Source: Gautieria morchelliformis (Eukaryota; Basidiomycota; Agaricomycetes; Gomphales; Gomphaceae). From it: DNA of 64,000 nucleotides. Location: positions 186,001-250,000 of the forward strand of contig WHVA01000041.1 of NCBI GenBank assembly GCA_015179125.1, in the 5' to 3' direction. Under the pieces are notes generated by a model that saw only the letters and a program-made list of their open reading frames with translations, had not been told where the DNA came from and made no database searches. A program made the translations under genes and the position numbers. Position 1 is the first letter of the stretch. Every line of letters begins with the position of its first letter. Below are positions 42,582 through 54,356 of this stretch, one piece after another.

Positions 42582-45500
42582 CGCTGCTGTTGAATCCGGT
42601 TCTGAAACAGAGTATGCCTTCATGGCAGATGAGCTCTATGAGTCAGACAGCAAGCTCCCACCACTTTTGTCGAACATCAACTTGGACTCAGATGATGAAA
42701 TCACTGGAGATGACACAGGAGACTGGTTCTCTGAGATTAGCGATGATTCAGACAATGAATGTGAAATGGAGCTGTCACCTGACACTAACAAAAGTGAAGG
42801 TTTATCACTTGTTGGTGGTGACATGAATCGCAACAGCCCCGATCTGGAGCATGCACACGCAGTCTGCATTGAAGTTGAAGACATTGCAAAAACCTCACCT
42901 TGCATCGAAGTCTTTGACTCAGGATGTACCACTCACATAACTCCTTACTGTAACGCAGTTGAAAACTTCATCAAAATATCTCCAAGATCTTTCCAAGCTG
43001 CAAACAAGCAGAGCTTTAAAGCATTTGGAAAGGGCGAGATGACGATCGACGTACCAAACAACGTCGATATCTCGAAGCTAAGGCTCACTGAAGTCCTGTA
43101 CTCCCCAGAAGTTGGCTACACGCTCGTATCCGTCGGAAAACTGGATGATGCGGGTCTTGATGTCACATTTGCAGACGGCAAGTGTACCATACTTGAGCAG
43201 AACGGCGAGCTGGCCAGCACACTCCTGAAATCTGGGCAAGGCCTCTATCGTGTCTCGCATGAGTCTGACGCAGCAAATTTAACTGCAGAAGTACTGACCT
43301 TGGACCAATTTCACCACCGAATGGGTCATATCTCAGCTGACACGGCTAGAAAACTAGTGGCCAAGGGTTTTGTAACAGGAGTGAAGCTAGAACATTCACC
43401 TTCAGGAGATCACTTCTTTTGTGAGTCCTGTGTGTACGCAAAGGCGACATGCAAACCTGTCCCCAAGACAAGAGAAGGCAGCTGTGCATCAAATTTTGGC
43501 GAAGAGATCCATAGCAATCTTTGGGGACCTGCGCCAGTCTCTACAAAAAGTGGAAACCGGTATTATATCACTTTCACGGATGACATGTCTAGGCTAACTC
43601 ATCTGTACCTCCCACGCACGAAAAATGAAGCCTTCGGCTCATACAAGGAGTACAAGACATGGTGCAACATGCAGCTCGGCGCAACCATAAAAACCTTACA
43701 TTCAGACCGTGGCAGTGAATACCTAGGAAAGGACTTCATATCACACCCGAAGTCAAAAGGTACGATGCAGAAACTCACCGTGCATGACACTCCTCAACAC
43801 AACGGAGTTGCTGAGTGTCGAAACCGGACAATTGTGGAGCGTGTCCGCACCCTCTTGCATGCGAGCGGACTCCCGAAGTTTTTATGGGGAGAAGCGGCGC
43901 GCCATATAGTCCGGCTCATGAACCGCACGCTAACAAGAGCTGTAGATGGTAAGACTCCTTACGAGGCAGTGTTTGGAAAGAAGCCGGGCTTATGGAATGT
44001 TTGTGAATGGGGAGAGAAGGTTTGGGTGCGCACTGAAACCGGTGACAAATTGGGTGGACGCATCTCAGAAGGCCGTTGGTTGGGCATCGATGAACGAAGC
44101 AGGGGATTTCGCATATACTGGCCTGAGAAACAAACAGTCAGTGTTGAGCACAATGTCCATTTTGACAGAAGGAATACGTCGGTTTCTCGTCTCGAGGGGG
44201 AGGAATGGCAACTCATTGAAATGAAAACCAAAATACCAACAACTACTTCAAATGCCACCACTGCCCCTGCTGCCAACGCCCCTGCTCCATCTCAAGATGT
44301 GGCTAATATCGAGGTCTCTGAACCTGAATCAGAAGCTGAAGCACCTGCCAAATGGATGCGAAAACCAAGTCAGTGCATCCGCGATATCCTAGATGGACAT
44401 GGAACATCCTCTCACCAAAAATCCAACCCTGTCATCACCCCTGGAATTCAGCTCCCTGCAGCTAAAAATCAAGATGTACTTCTTGAGGGGGAGGGTTCAG
44501 CTGATTGGATGATGATAGCAGAAGAACTGGATGAGTACGCACTGATATCTGAAACCAGCAAAGTTGAAGCCATTGAGCCTTGATCTCTGGCCGAGGCAAG
44601 ACGCTGCCCCGACTGGGAACTCTGGGAAAAGGGGATAATTGAGGAGTTAGCACTTCTCAAAGAAGCTGGAACTTGGGAACTCACCACATCACCGGAAAAT
44701 GCCAATATTGTTGGCTCAAAATGGGTTTTCCATGCAAAAAAGGACGCAGCGGGAAATGTGGTTCGCTACAAGGCTTGCCTCATCGCGCAAGGTTTCTCCC
44801 AGGTGCCTGGTGTCGACTACTTTGATATGTTTGCCCCTGTTGCCAAGCTAGCCTCCATTCGAACCGTGCTTGCTTTGGCTGCTGCAGATGACATGGAGCT
44901 TCATCAAATTGATATCAAGGGCGCGTATTTTAACGGTGAACTCACTGAAAATGAGACCGTCTACATGGCGCAACCCCCTGGCTATCACATGCCAAACTCC
45001 TCAGGAAAGGTGTGCCGTCTAAAAAAGACACTGTATGGGCTTAAACAGTCAGGAAGAAGGTGGTATCAGAAGCTCGTCAACATCATGACTCACCATCTTA
45101 AGTTCACCAGATGCGATGTCGACCAAGCGGTATTCTTTCACCGAAACGGCCAAGAATTTGCCGTTGTACTGGTTCACATCGACGACTGAACCATTGCTGC
45201 ATCCTCAGAAAAATTGATCAGCGACTTCAAGAAAGCTATATCTGAACACGTTGAAATAACGAACCTGGGCGAATTGCACTGGTTGTTAGGGATCGAAGTC
45301 AGATGCAACAGAACTCGTCACACCATACACCTTTCCCAACAATCCTACATTACCTCCATCCTTTGACGGTTCAATTTCGATGAGCTAAAACCCGTGTCGA
45401 CTGCTATGCAGCATGGACTGCTCCTGCACATGTCCTCGACTCTGAAAACGACAGCCAAATGGGCCGCTATGCGTGACATGCCGTATAAAGAAGCCATAGG

Positions 45501-46140
45501 CTCACTGATGTATGCAGTGTTGGGTACTCGACCTGACATCCCGTTCGCTGTTCAATCCGTGTCGCCTTTTTCGACAAAGTATGGCCCTACGCATTGGAAT
45601 TCTGTCAAGAGAATCTTTCAATACTTGAAAGGGACTACGTACCTCTGGTTATCATTCGGGCATGGAGACGGAGGACTGACCAGATATGCCAACGCTCATG
45701 GCAGTATGGCCTATGACAGACACGCGATTTCCAGCTATGCATTCATAATCCATGGCGGCACCATATCCTGGAGTGCAAAAAGACAAAATATCATATCCTT
45801 GTCAATGACAGAAAGCGAATATGTCGCGGCGACTCATGCTGCGAAGGAAGCCCTCTGGCTTCGTTCTCTCATTAAGCAGACCTTCAATATCCAGCTCGCT
45901 CCCACAACCCTGTTTTCCAACAATCAATCAGCAATCGCACTAGCAAAAGACCATCAGTATCACGCGCATACAAAACACATCGACATACGTTTTCATTTCA
46001 TACGGTGGATCATCGATCAGGGCGCCATTCGCCTTGTATACTGTCCCACAGACGATATGGTCGCCAATACGCTGACTAAGGCCTTACCAACCACGAAAGT
46101 AAAGCACTTTGCCGTCGAACTCGGGTTGACAGCGGTTTGA
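42582..46140 (+). pseudogene. pol: Copia-1 Pol
   Basis: One frame holds protease (FDSGCTTH, near 42915), the pre-integrase zinc region (FHHRMGHIS ... CESCVYAKA), integrase (FTDDMSRLTHLY, HSDRGSEYLG, QHNGVAECRNR), RT (WVFHAKKDAAGNVVRYKA, QIDIKGAYFNGEL, VLVHIDD) and RNase H (IISLSMTESEYVAATHAAKE, HIDIRFHFIRWI). Stops: TGA at 44581-44583, 45187-45189 (just after HIDD) and 45364-45366. In RNase H, RYANAHGSMA has Asn where Copia normally has Asp. The stop at 46138-46140 is followed directly by the polypurine run. Confidence 0.92.
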
Positions 46141-46147
46141 GGGGGGG

Positions 46148-47297
46148 TGTTGGAGGGGTGACGCAAGCAAACCATGTCACCCTGAGTCACGGCATGTGAC
46201 TAATGATCCAGGTACCATTGTCTCATAGAGTGCCATTGTCCACAGTATATAGATAGATTATTCCACAGTCTCATTGTTATATTTTTCCATTGTTCGCTAG
46301 CCTATAAAGTAGTTAGTAGGGATGCACACTGTGCCATACATCCACGGCTGTACGGTGCTGTATTACAGCCATGGCACCCATACCGTCAAGGCTCGGTGTG
46401 CTGTGCCAACGGTACAGTATACGGTATGGTTTGACATCGTATATACCATACAAATACGGCCGTGTACGGTATGTATATGGCATGCATCGGTAAATGCCGA
46501 AAACATGTTAGCCGAGCCAAAAACACAGCGCCTGACGGGCGCTACTGCTGGCACGTACACATCGTGCATGCCTAATTAGTCTGCATAGGCGAGCATACTA
46601 ATATAATGCAACATCATAGTCTACACGGATTGGTCACTAACTGATGGATGACTATCCGTAGTCCTAAAAACCTAAATCCAAAGTTCTAAGATGAGTGACA
46701 CATGACAGCTGTCAGATTTAGACCAGTAGCTCGAACCGTAAGACCAAAATCTAATTTTCAGTTAACCTGTCACCGGCTGCGCACAGCAGCTCGTTTACCA
46801 AGCTCTGAGGACTTGGTACGGACTAATTAGTGGCTGAGATGGACCGAGAGGGAATATGGGGGGGACGGTATGCCGTTCTGGGATGAGCTGTCAAATAACT
46901 GTCAAATTTAAATGAAATGAAACATTTAGGACTGCGAAAAAAATTTTAGGACGGGGGGGAGGAGGCCATCCTAAACGAAGGGTTTAGGACGGCGTTGGGT
47001 CGATCGGCGGAGTTTCAACGCACTTCTATGTCATCGGCTAATGGCCGGCACGATGTTCCGGAAGATTTAGGACACATTATTTAGGATTTTAGGTCTACGG
47101 ATAGTCATCCAGTAGTCAGCTAGCAAGTCCTATTCCTCAGTTGTTTGCAATCCAAGCAAACACTGAGGTAAGACATTTATTACGAGTCTTGTCTCCATTA
47201 CTTATCTATACGCTTGTAGGTTTCATCGTATAGGTAATAAAACAGTTGTTTGCAATCCGAGCAAACATTGAGGTTTCATCGTATAGTTATCATTACA
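46148..47297 (+). repeat. Right LTR of Copia-1 with insertion
   Basis: Starts TGTTGGAGGGGTGACGC, ends ATCATTACA. The element is interrupted between GTAGTTAG (46309-46316) and GTAGTCAG (47112-47119). Confidence 0.9.
46317..47111. mobile_element. hAT-like insertion in the Copia-1 LTR
   Basis: An 8-bp near-duplication (GTAGTTAG/GTAGTCAG) flanks 795 bases beginning TAGGGATGCACA. Within it, TGGATGACTATCCGTAG at 46645 is inverted at the right end (CTACGGATAGTCATCCA, to 47111), so the right 467 bases have their own terminal inverted repeat and could be a second element. The left part is full of CGTAC/GTACGG palindromes. No transposase. Confidence 0.65.
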
Positions 47298-47706
47298 TCT
47301 GTAGGAAGATTGTTAGAATTTAGGTCAAAACAGGGGAGGTTGGTTCGTCTCCCTAAAACGATTGTATTATAGCATAGGTCTTCTAACGATGGCACAATTG
47401 TCAGTACAGTACCTGTTGTGTGGGCTCATGCAAGACTGCCCATGCCATAGTCTTGGAAGATCCACGAAATTCTGAGTAGCCAGCGTCTACGCGCACCATC
47501 GGGTAATCTTAGTAATGTCTCCTGGGAACAGCCTGGTGTACTGGTGTCATCCAGCCTTCCGGAACACTTGATTGAACTTCTCCGTGGATATGTCAGATTT
47601 GATCTCGTGGCTGGTGGTCAAAATGAATTGAAAGAACTCGGAATGACCAATATACATATTAGCTCAACTGAATGGCGAACCTAAGATATTCAATTCAGTT
47701 TACTAA
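47298..47706 (+). other. Unassigned region with possible exon
   Basis: A frame at about 47466-47683 reads EILSSQRLRAPSGNLSNVSW and PEHLIELLRGYVRFDLVAGG to a TAA. It looks gene-like but has no start, and I do not recognise the family. It lies between the Copia-1 LTR and the F-box gene, so it may be the 3' end of a host gene cut by Copia-1. Confidence 0.35.
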
Positions 47707-49693
47707 ATGAGCCATTTGAAGTTGTCGATCAACTCGATCGATCACGTCGCCACACATAGATCTGCCGTTTTTAGACTGCTTCTTTCTGCTGGTGACGACC
47801 AGTACTTCCACTCTGTAGTAGGGAGCAAACGCGATATAGAATCTGCGTGGCGTCGATTCGGATGTTTCATACACACCAGTGAGTTCATTTCACGAGTACT
47901 CGTGAGATCGACTCGGACGCTGTCACTAAACTACTGTTCTTACATTAGTAGTGTTCAAACGGCTGCAGAGGAGCTAGCTGTCTTAGAGGAAGTGCCAGTG
48001 GTTGAACAAATGGACCCGGCGCATTATAATAGCGTCACTACATCAAACGGCCTCCATAACCAACTCGCTCCAATCAATCGTCTGCCAAATGAGGTGCTGT
48101 GTTTGATTTTCTTGCTGTATAACCCTGAGGGGCAACACAGCAGGAAAAATATGTGGAGGTATCTTCTCATCACCTGGGTCTGCCGTCTATGGAGACATCT
48201 GGCCCTCGACTTTGCGGATTCCGGAGTTGTGGACCTTGATCGACTTGAGCCGCAGCCGGGGGCTCATAGAGGAAGCCCTGGTCCGTTCTAAGGAAGCAAA
48301 TCTGAGTGTTGGCCATTCCAAGGGCGTCTATTATTATAGCAAGCCTGAGGACTGTCATGAGGTCGACATGTTCTGCAGACTCATAGCTCCCCTCATGAAC
48401 CGTGTCGTCGCTTTGGAGCTGGACCTGAGGCGTCAAGATTGGAAACACATCCTGCCCATTATACAACAGCTGGCACCCTCTCTCCGTCATCTCGTTCTTA
48501 GGGAATCCAGGGGGTACATCCCCAACCCCGACTTAAAGTTCCACGATTGGTCTCTTGACAAAGGGCAACTGCACACACTGGCATATGGCATGTCTCACTG
48601 TCTCCCATGGGATCGTTTGCCGCCACTGACACACGGGCTTCGAGAATTGAAGCTGTCAGTATGCAAGTCGTCTCCAGACTCTCTTCGGTGGTTGTTTGAC
48701 TTCTTGGAGGCTTGTCCGGAGTTGGAAAATCTCAATCTTTCCATGCAAGCTACATACTTCCCTTCAAGGCTGCAATCCACACCTACGGAGGGCATGGACG
48801 TTCCTCCTACTCTTACGATGCCCCGGCTGGTCAAATTAACTCTGTGCAATAGCAACGACACATATATTACTGACTATCTCGTCACCCCTCGCCTACGGCA
48901 ATGTTTTCTAACACTGGATTCATGTCAGTTGCCCCCACCAAAATTGGGCGACTCCCTTGCGAACCACTTGGACATTTCCAAAGCACGCGAGCTTTCGATT
49001 GTAACCGAGTCCCCCCATGTGTTGTTCTTTTGGGGCCCATCTATTAGTGCATGCCCCACATCAATGTCCGGTTCTTGTGCGGGGCCCGACTCTGGGCTTT
49101 TGGGTGTATCATTGCACCCCGTGCTTCAGTTGACTTTTTCGAGTAAAACTTGTTATGATAGGAGCATCAAACCCCTATATCATTTTCTAATTGGCGAGGC
49201 ATCCGATCTCAAAAAGCTTGTTCTCCGTGACAACCAGCCCCATCCTGTACTGGACCACAGTCTATACCGTGACCCTGGGTGGTGGAAGCGATACCAACTG
49301 CTAGTCACCAAACCAGTTATTCCCCGTGGCAGCCCAATGAGGAAGTTCCAGTACGAGATACTGAAGCCGGTGGACAGCATCCGGGATCTGGTCATTGAAA
49401 GTCATGATAATATGTTGGACATCCTCCCGCTATTGAAAGACCCCCTTCTGTGTCCCAGGATAACGACTTTGTCTTTTGTGGGAGCCTCTGGCAAGAAATC
49501 ATTTGGAAAGAAGTTGCTGGCCATTGCTACATCCAGAAGGGGGAACTCCGCTTCCATGACACAGATACAACTGTTGGAATGCCCGCCACTAGCGAACACG
49601 TGGACTGCTCGTCTGAAGAACCTTGGGATTGACTGTAAGCAAACTGTAACCGGTATGATAATGAGCGTCCTGGATTCATCTTGTTCTTACTAA
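47707..49693 (+). pseudogene. F-box protein gene with one frameshift
   Basis: The first frame starts at ATG 47707 (an internal ATG at 48010 begins MDPAHYNSV) and contains the F-box NRLPNEVLCLIFLLYNP to ITWVCRLWRHLALDF, the Skp1-binding motif of SCF ubiquitin-ligase adaptors in Agaricomycetes. Near 48212 the frame changes: RIPELWTLIDLSRSRGLIEE continues for about 490 residues to TAA 49693, with leucine-rich segments (LRHLVLRES, LRELKLSV, CPELENLNLSM, RLVKLTLCN). Expected reading is WRHLALDF then ...PELWTLIDLS, so a 1-2 base indel separates the parts. It is the clearest host gene here. It may be a pseudogene or a sequencing error. It lies between two Copia elements. Confidence 0.85.
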
Positions 49694-49860
49694 TTGATGT
49701 TTAGAAAACAAAGCATCTCCTGCTGTGGCCTAACACTAAACGAAACACTGTGTAGGTGGGGAATAAAGTTGATCTTTTATTGCATTTTTGGTTTCGTGAT
49801 ATAAGTAACAGTCCGCTGCGGCCTGGTAGGGTGGAATTCGAGCGATTATTGTAGTAATAC

Positions 49861-50169
49861 TGTAGGAGTGGACACGCAAGCTAGTCACAAGCTGCATCAC
49901 TCCGTGTCACCCCATTGTGACAAAGCAATGCACAGTTCCATTGTCCACCCCATATACCTTTGCACAGTCGCAAATACTCCCATTGTTCTATATTTTCATT
50001 GTTCTCTAGAAACTATAAAGTAGCTAGTTTGTTTCTACTCTTCCTCAGTACTTTGCAACGAAGCAATTACTGAGGTAAGGGGCTCATTATTAGTCTCATA
50101 TTTGTTTCCGCTCATCTATATGCTTTGGAGAAATATTCATATAGCCTATATATTATCACGGTTCTTACA
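49861..50169 (+). repeat. 5' LTR of Copia-2
   Basis: TGTAGGAGTGGACACGCAAGC to GGTTCTTACA, 309 bases, with CTATAAAGTAGCTAG in common with Copia-1. Bases left of it are AATAC; the other LTR is not in the window, so the duplication cannot be checked. Confidence 0.85.
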
Positions 50170-50380
50170 GGTTATTGGGCCCCACATACATCGCACTAGC
50201 TCGTGCCCCACTGCTCCTTCTCTGATCATGTCCACTACAACTCTCACTACAACTGATCTCCTTCCTTCCTCTGTCCCAAAACTCCTGGACAATGGTCTCA
50301 ATTGGACCACATTCTCGATGTGTTTCCAAGATGCTGTCGAAGCAAAATGTCTGTGGGGGTACTTCGATGGCACCATGACT

Positions 50381-51447
50381 CAGGGCTGTCCACAAGTCCA
50401 GGTTTCTACAGGTGACTTGCAGTTCTACCTGTGATTTTAACCTGCAGATCCAAATCCCACAAGTCCAGGTTACCCGGCATCTAAAAACCTGCCGAGTCCA
50501 GGTTTGACCATCATAATGGTGCAGGTGACTCGCAACCCTGCCAGAGTATTCCAGGCCAGGTCACGTGACCTTCCTGGACACTGCCAGTGCCCTCCACCTG
50601 CATGCACTGGCTACCACCACAGCATGTGATGCCACCACCCACTCCCACACACCACCACCTCATCCTCCACTGCCCCCAACGCACGCAGGCACAACCTCAT
50701 GCGCATACACATGCCACACCACACTCACCACCACCATATGCCCCTGCTCGCGTGCACACAGGCCATCATACGCATGTGCATGGCTGCCACGCAGTACATC
50801 TGTGGGCAGCAATGCCTGGCGAATTGTGCGCGATGCATGTACGCACACGCCTGCTGTGCACAGGCATGTATGGTGGTGGCAAATGGGGCGGGGAACGTGT
50901 ATGCACACGCACATGAATGCCCTCGTGCGCAGGCGCGTCCGGTGGTGGCTGCCATGTGGTACATCTGTGGGCAGCAATTCCTGGCGAGTGTGGCAGGGCG
51001 TGGGTATGCACGCACCCTTGTGTGCAGGCTCGTGCAGCAGTGGCTGCCATGTCTGTGCACGAGGGTGTGCGTGGGCTTGGGACAAGGAGGGGGATGGGTA
51101 GTGAGCATGGGGACAGCAGGTGGTGGACGGACGGAAACAGATGGTGTGAACCAAGAGGTGATGGGGTATGAATTGAACACAAATGTATTTTACAACAAGT
51201 TGGACATGTAATTTACAACAGGTTGTGATAGTTTATGGCAGCTGGCAGTGAGTAACCATGTGAGTGGACTAAGGTGAGTCAGCTCAGGATAACCCCGCTA
51301 GTCACCTTGAGTCACCTGCAGGTTTAACCTGTGGGTCCGAGTCAACCTGCAGAAAACTCAGGTTGAGTTCAGGTTCCACTTCTGGAAGCTGGCAACCCTG
51401 CAAGTCCAAGTCCAGGTAATCTGCAGGTTGACTCGTGGACAGCCCTG
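50381..51447. mobile_element. Non-autonomous hAT element
   Basis: Terminal inverted repeats CAGGGCTGTCCACAAGTC and GACTCGTGGACAGCCCTG with one mismatch are flanked by the exact 8-bp duplication CCATGACT (50373-50380 and 51448-51455). These are hAT hallmarks. 1067 bases. The outer 200 bases on each side carry many CCAGGT/CAGGT motifs in both orientations, typical of transposase-binding subterminal repeats. The centre has a 150-base tandem duplication (TGGCTGCCA...GGGCAGCAAT at about 50790 and 50947). Open frames here on both strands have no transposase motifs. Confidence 0.95.
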
Positions 51448-52749
51448 CCATGACTCAGCTGGACATCAGCACTCCACCTACAACTGATGAGGAGGAAGCT
51501 CTTACAAAATGGGAAAATGGGTCAAAGATGATTGTACAGTGAAAGCTCTCCTCACTCACCGAATCCCCAACTCCACTCTCATCCATGTGCATGGGAAGGC
51601 ATCCCTGAAGGACCGATGGGATCTCATGGTAACTGAGTTCTCATTGAAGGATGCATTTGCACAGGCAGACTTGCACTCTCATTTTATGGAGTCAAGGTGC
51701 CCTGACAGACGGAATGTCCACGAGTTCCTTGATGGCCTACAAGTCAAAACGAAAGAATTAGCCACCTTTGGAGTACTGTACAGTACATCCAAGACCATTG
51801 ACCCTGATGAACTTATCATGTTAGTGTCTGAGGAATATGAGCACCATGCTGCTCACAAGTTACATCATCCTGGACATGCTGGTGGAAAAGGTGAAGAGAA
51901 AGACAAGGTGATGTTCATATCAGGAAATGGCAAGGGAAAGAAATTTGAGTGAAAACCAAAGGGAACTTGCTGGAACTGTGGAGACATGGGTCACTACAAA
52001 AATAAGTGTCCTAAACCTGCCAAAATGACTGGTGACAAGAAACATGACTCACCAAGAAGCTCCACCAATGCCGTTGTGGAATCCATCAATGAAGAAGGTG
52101 TTGCCTTCTTCACTGATTGCAACACAGACAAGGAGCTACCTGAGCTGCTGTTGAACTGTGAGTCTGACTCAGATGGGAAGTATTGTGCAAATGATTGGTT
52201 TTCTGAAGTTGGTGATGACTCAGAAAATGTCTTTGAAGTTGAGGAGTTGCCTACAGATGATGGAACAGACATGTGTTTGTCCATTGGTGTTGACCAGGAA
52301 GATGCGCATGCAGTCTGTGTGGAAGTCAACAGTGTGGCAGAAAACTCACCTTGAGCCAAAGGCTATGACTCCGGTTGCACAAGACACATATCCATATACA
52401 GATGTGGTAACAGGTTTTACCTCTATAACTCCAAAATCCTTCCGAGCTGCAAACAGAAAAAGCTTTGAAACTGTCGGTATGGGTGAAATGGTTATTGATG
52501 TACCTAACAGAGTGACCACATCTCAGCTCAATCTGACTGAGGTTTTGTATTCACCTGACATTGGTTACACACTCATATCCATTGGATGGCTCGATGACAT
52601 AGGGTTTGCCATGACATTTGCAAGTGGCAAATGCATTATATGGGAATGAAACAGACAGCTTGTTGGCATGGTCCCGAAATCAGGACACAGCAAATTCAGC
52701 TGAGGACATACTTACCCTGGACCAATTCCAGTGACAGATGGGTCATATC

Positions 52750-53438
52750 TGAGAAGAAGTCTAAGTAAAATGTGATGCATTGTGATAGATGTATGATTCA
52801 AGTGTTAAAGTGAAGCCGAATCGAGAGTATGTTTGAAGGATACGGATCTATAAGATTTCTGATGAGAATGTATGAGGCAGATGGAGAAATACGCAGATAT
52901 ATGCGTCGAGACAAACAAGTTCTTGTAAAAGGGTGAGTTCAATTGACTGGAGACTGTACTATACACATGGCAGCCTTTTAACTACTGTGTAGAATGAGCT
53001 AGGACGGATAAGCATAGTCGGTGTATGAGGGTGCAAGTGTGAGGACTAGGCTACGGGGATTGGTGTGCCGGTTACTGCAGAATGTGTCCATACTCTGTCT
53101 ATCGAATGGGAGGGGTGGGGTATGGTGTGGACATCAGAAATGAGTGATATGGAAGAAAGAAGGAAAGAAGAGAAATGAAATATGAGTGGTCGGCGGGCTA
53201 GCCATCATGCCACTCCACGGATCAGATGTACTCGGGTTCAGGGACATACCCACGGTTTGATGTGCCCACCGCCGATACGTGGCTCTCCAGGATGATGTGT
53301 TTGTGGGTTTTGTGGATGTATGTGGAACTGAGGAGGCAAGTGTGGGATGGTGGGGGTCGGGTGGCTGATGTGGATGGGCGGGTGGAGTGTGGATCAGGAT
53401 GGGGAAGCGTTGTAGGGATGGTGTATATATTTGTGACA
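52750..53438. mobile_element. Solo LTR in Copia-2
   Basis: TGAGAAGAAGTC to TATTTGTGACA, TG...CA, 689 bases, flanked by ATATC at 52745-52749 and 53439-53443. Copia-2 homology (HRMGHIS in Copia-1) resumes exactly after it. It matches no other LTR in the window. Confidence 0.85.
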
Positions 53439-53589
53439 ATATCTCCCCTGAATCAGCCAAAAGATTAGCTACAGAATGGTTTGTGACAGGGGTAAAGCTT
53501 ACCCCACTGTCAACAGATGAACCGTTCTTCTGTGAACCCTGCATATTTGCGAAAGCAACCCAAAAACCTGTTCCGAAGATCAGGGAGGT

Positions 53590-54121
53590 TAATCAAAAAG
53601 GTCATGCCATAAAGCATATATGAGTATATAATATGTATTATAAGAGTATTAATAACAGCATATAGGAATATATAGTAGTATTTCTAAGGAGAATAATAGA
53701 TGTTATTAGAAGATTCTGTATATATTTAAACATCTCAGAGATATATATACATATGAGAGAGTAATAAATACTTGGATAGATACTTCTAACAGATATGAGT
53801 AGGAGTATTAGACTATAATATGGAGTAATAGTACTTGGATAGATATTTGTAATATATATGAGAAGGAGTATTCATATGAATAGTTATAATGATATAGTGT
53901 ATATTAAAAGTGGGTAGAAAGAATAAGAAGACGCGTAAAAATAAGAAAAGGCATTCTCATTGGCGGAGCCACCACTTGGGAGGGACAAAAGTATGATTAT
54001 TTATATCCCAACAATAAAATTGCCATATATTTTCAGGGTCTTATTTTCTATAATCTGACAATAAAATGGGTGAAGCTACATGTAATAAAAAGTTGTGAGC
54101 ATCCTCCCAGGGCGGGCAATA
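53590..54121. mobile_element. AT-rich insertion in Copia-2
   Basis: Copia-2 similarity to Copia-1 is broken between KPVPKIRE (near 53585) and AFGEEVHSDLWG (near 54135). The inserted 530 bases are very AT-rich with a repeated block TACTTGGATAGATA (near 53771 and 53832). The right third starts GGCGGAGCCACCACTTGGGA and ends CCTCCCAGGGCGGGC, partly inverted, suggesting an hAT-type end. Confidence 0.55.
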
Positions 54122-54356
54122 GAGCCTCTCTCTGCTTTTGGAGAGGAAGTCCATAGTGACCTATGGGGACAAGCACCAGTTGCAACAAAAGCCAAAAAGA
54201 AATATTATGTTACCTTCATTGATGACATGTCTCGACTAACCCACCTATACCTTCTATGCACCACAGATTAGGTGCTAGAAGCATATAAGGAGTGTGATAC
54301 ATGGGTTATCACACAGCTCAGTGCTTCTATCAAGAAGCTCCACTATTAAGACTATG

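Larger units (their letters stand above)
41441..47297 (+). mobile_element. Copia-1 retrotransposon (left LTR truncated)
   Basis: Left LTR remnant 41441-41687, primer site GGTTATTGGGCCC at 41688, gag, pol, polypurine GGGGGGG at 46141-46147, right LTR 46148-47297 with an inserted element. The left LTR lacks about 120 bases replaced by the inverted-repeat element and H5. Pol order is protease, integrase, RT, RNase H, which is Copia. In-frame stops inactivate it. Confidence 0.95.
49861..54356 (+). mobile_element. Copia-2 retrotransposon (3' part cut off by Gypsy-3)
   Basis: LTR 49861-50169, primer site GGTTATTGGGCCCC at 50170, then gag and the start of pol parallel to Copia-1. It is interrupted by an hAT element, a solo LTR and an AT-rich insertion, and ends where the Gypsy-3 LTR starts. 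Confidence 0.9.
50228..54356 (+). pseudogene. Copia-2 gag-pol remnant
   Basis: ATG 50228 starts a gag like Copia-1 (LPSSVPKLLDNGLNWTTFSM). After the hAT insertion it resumes at 51448; an 8-base duplication AAAATGGG near 51506-51521 shifts the frame. The core 51509-51952 has KALLTHRIPNSTLIHVHGKA; TGA 51950-51952 replaces the first residues before CWNCGDMGHYKNKC (near 51970). Then a protease trace YDSGCTRHIS (near 52365), the pre-integrase region FFCEPCIFAKAT (near 53525) and an integrase trace FIDDMSRLTHLY (near 54220). RT and RNase H are absent. Confidence 0.88.

Noticed and set aside
50565-51211. Long open frames on both strands inside the hAT element
   Set aside because: They are low-complexity His/Cys/Thr strings from CA/TG-rich sequence with an internal duplication, and have no hAT transposase motifs.
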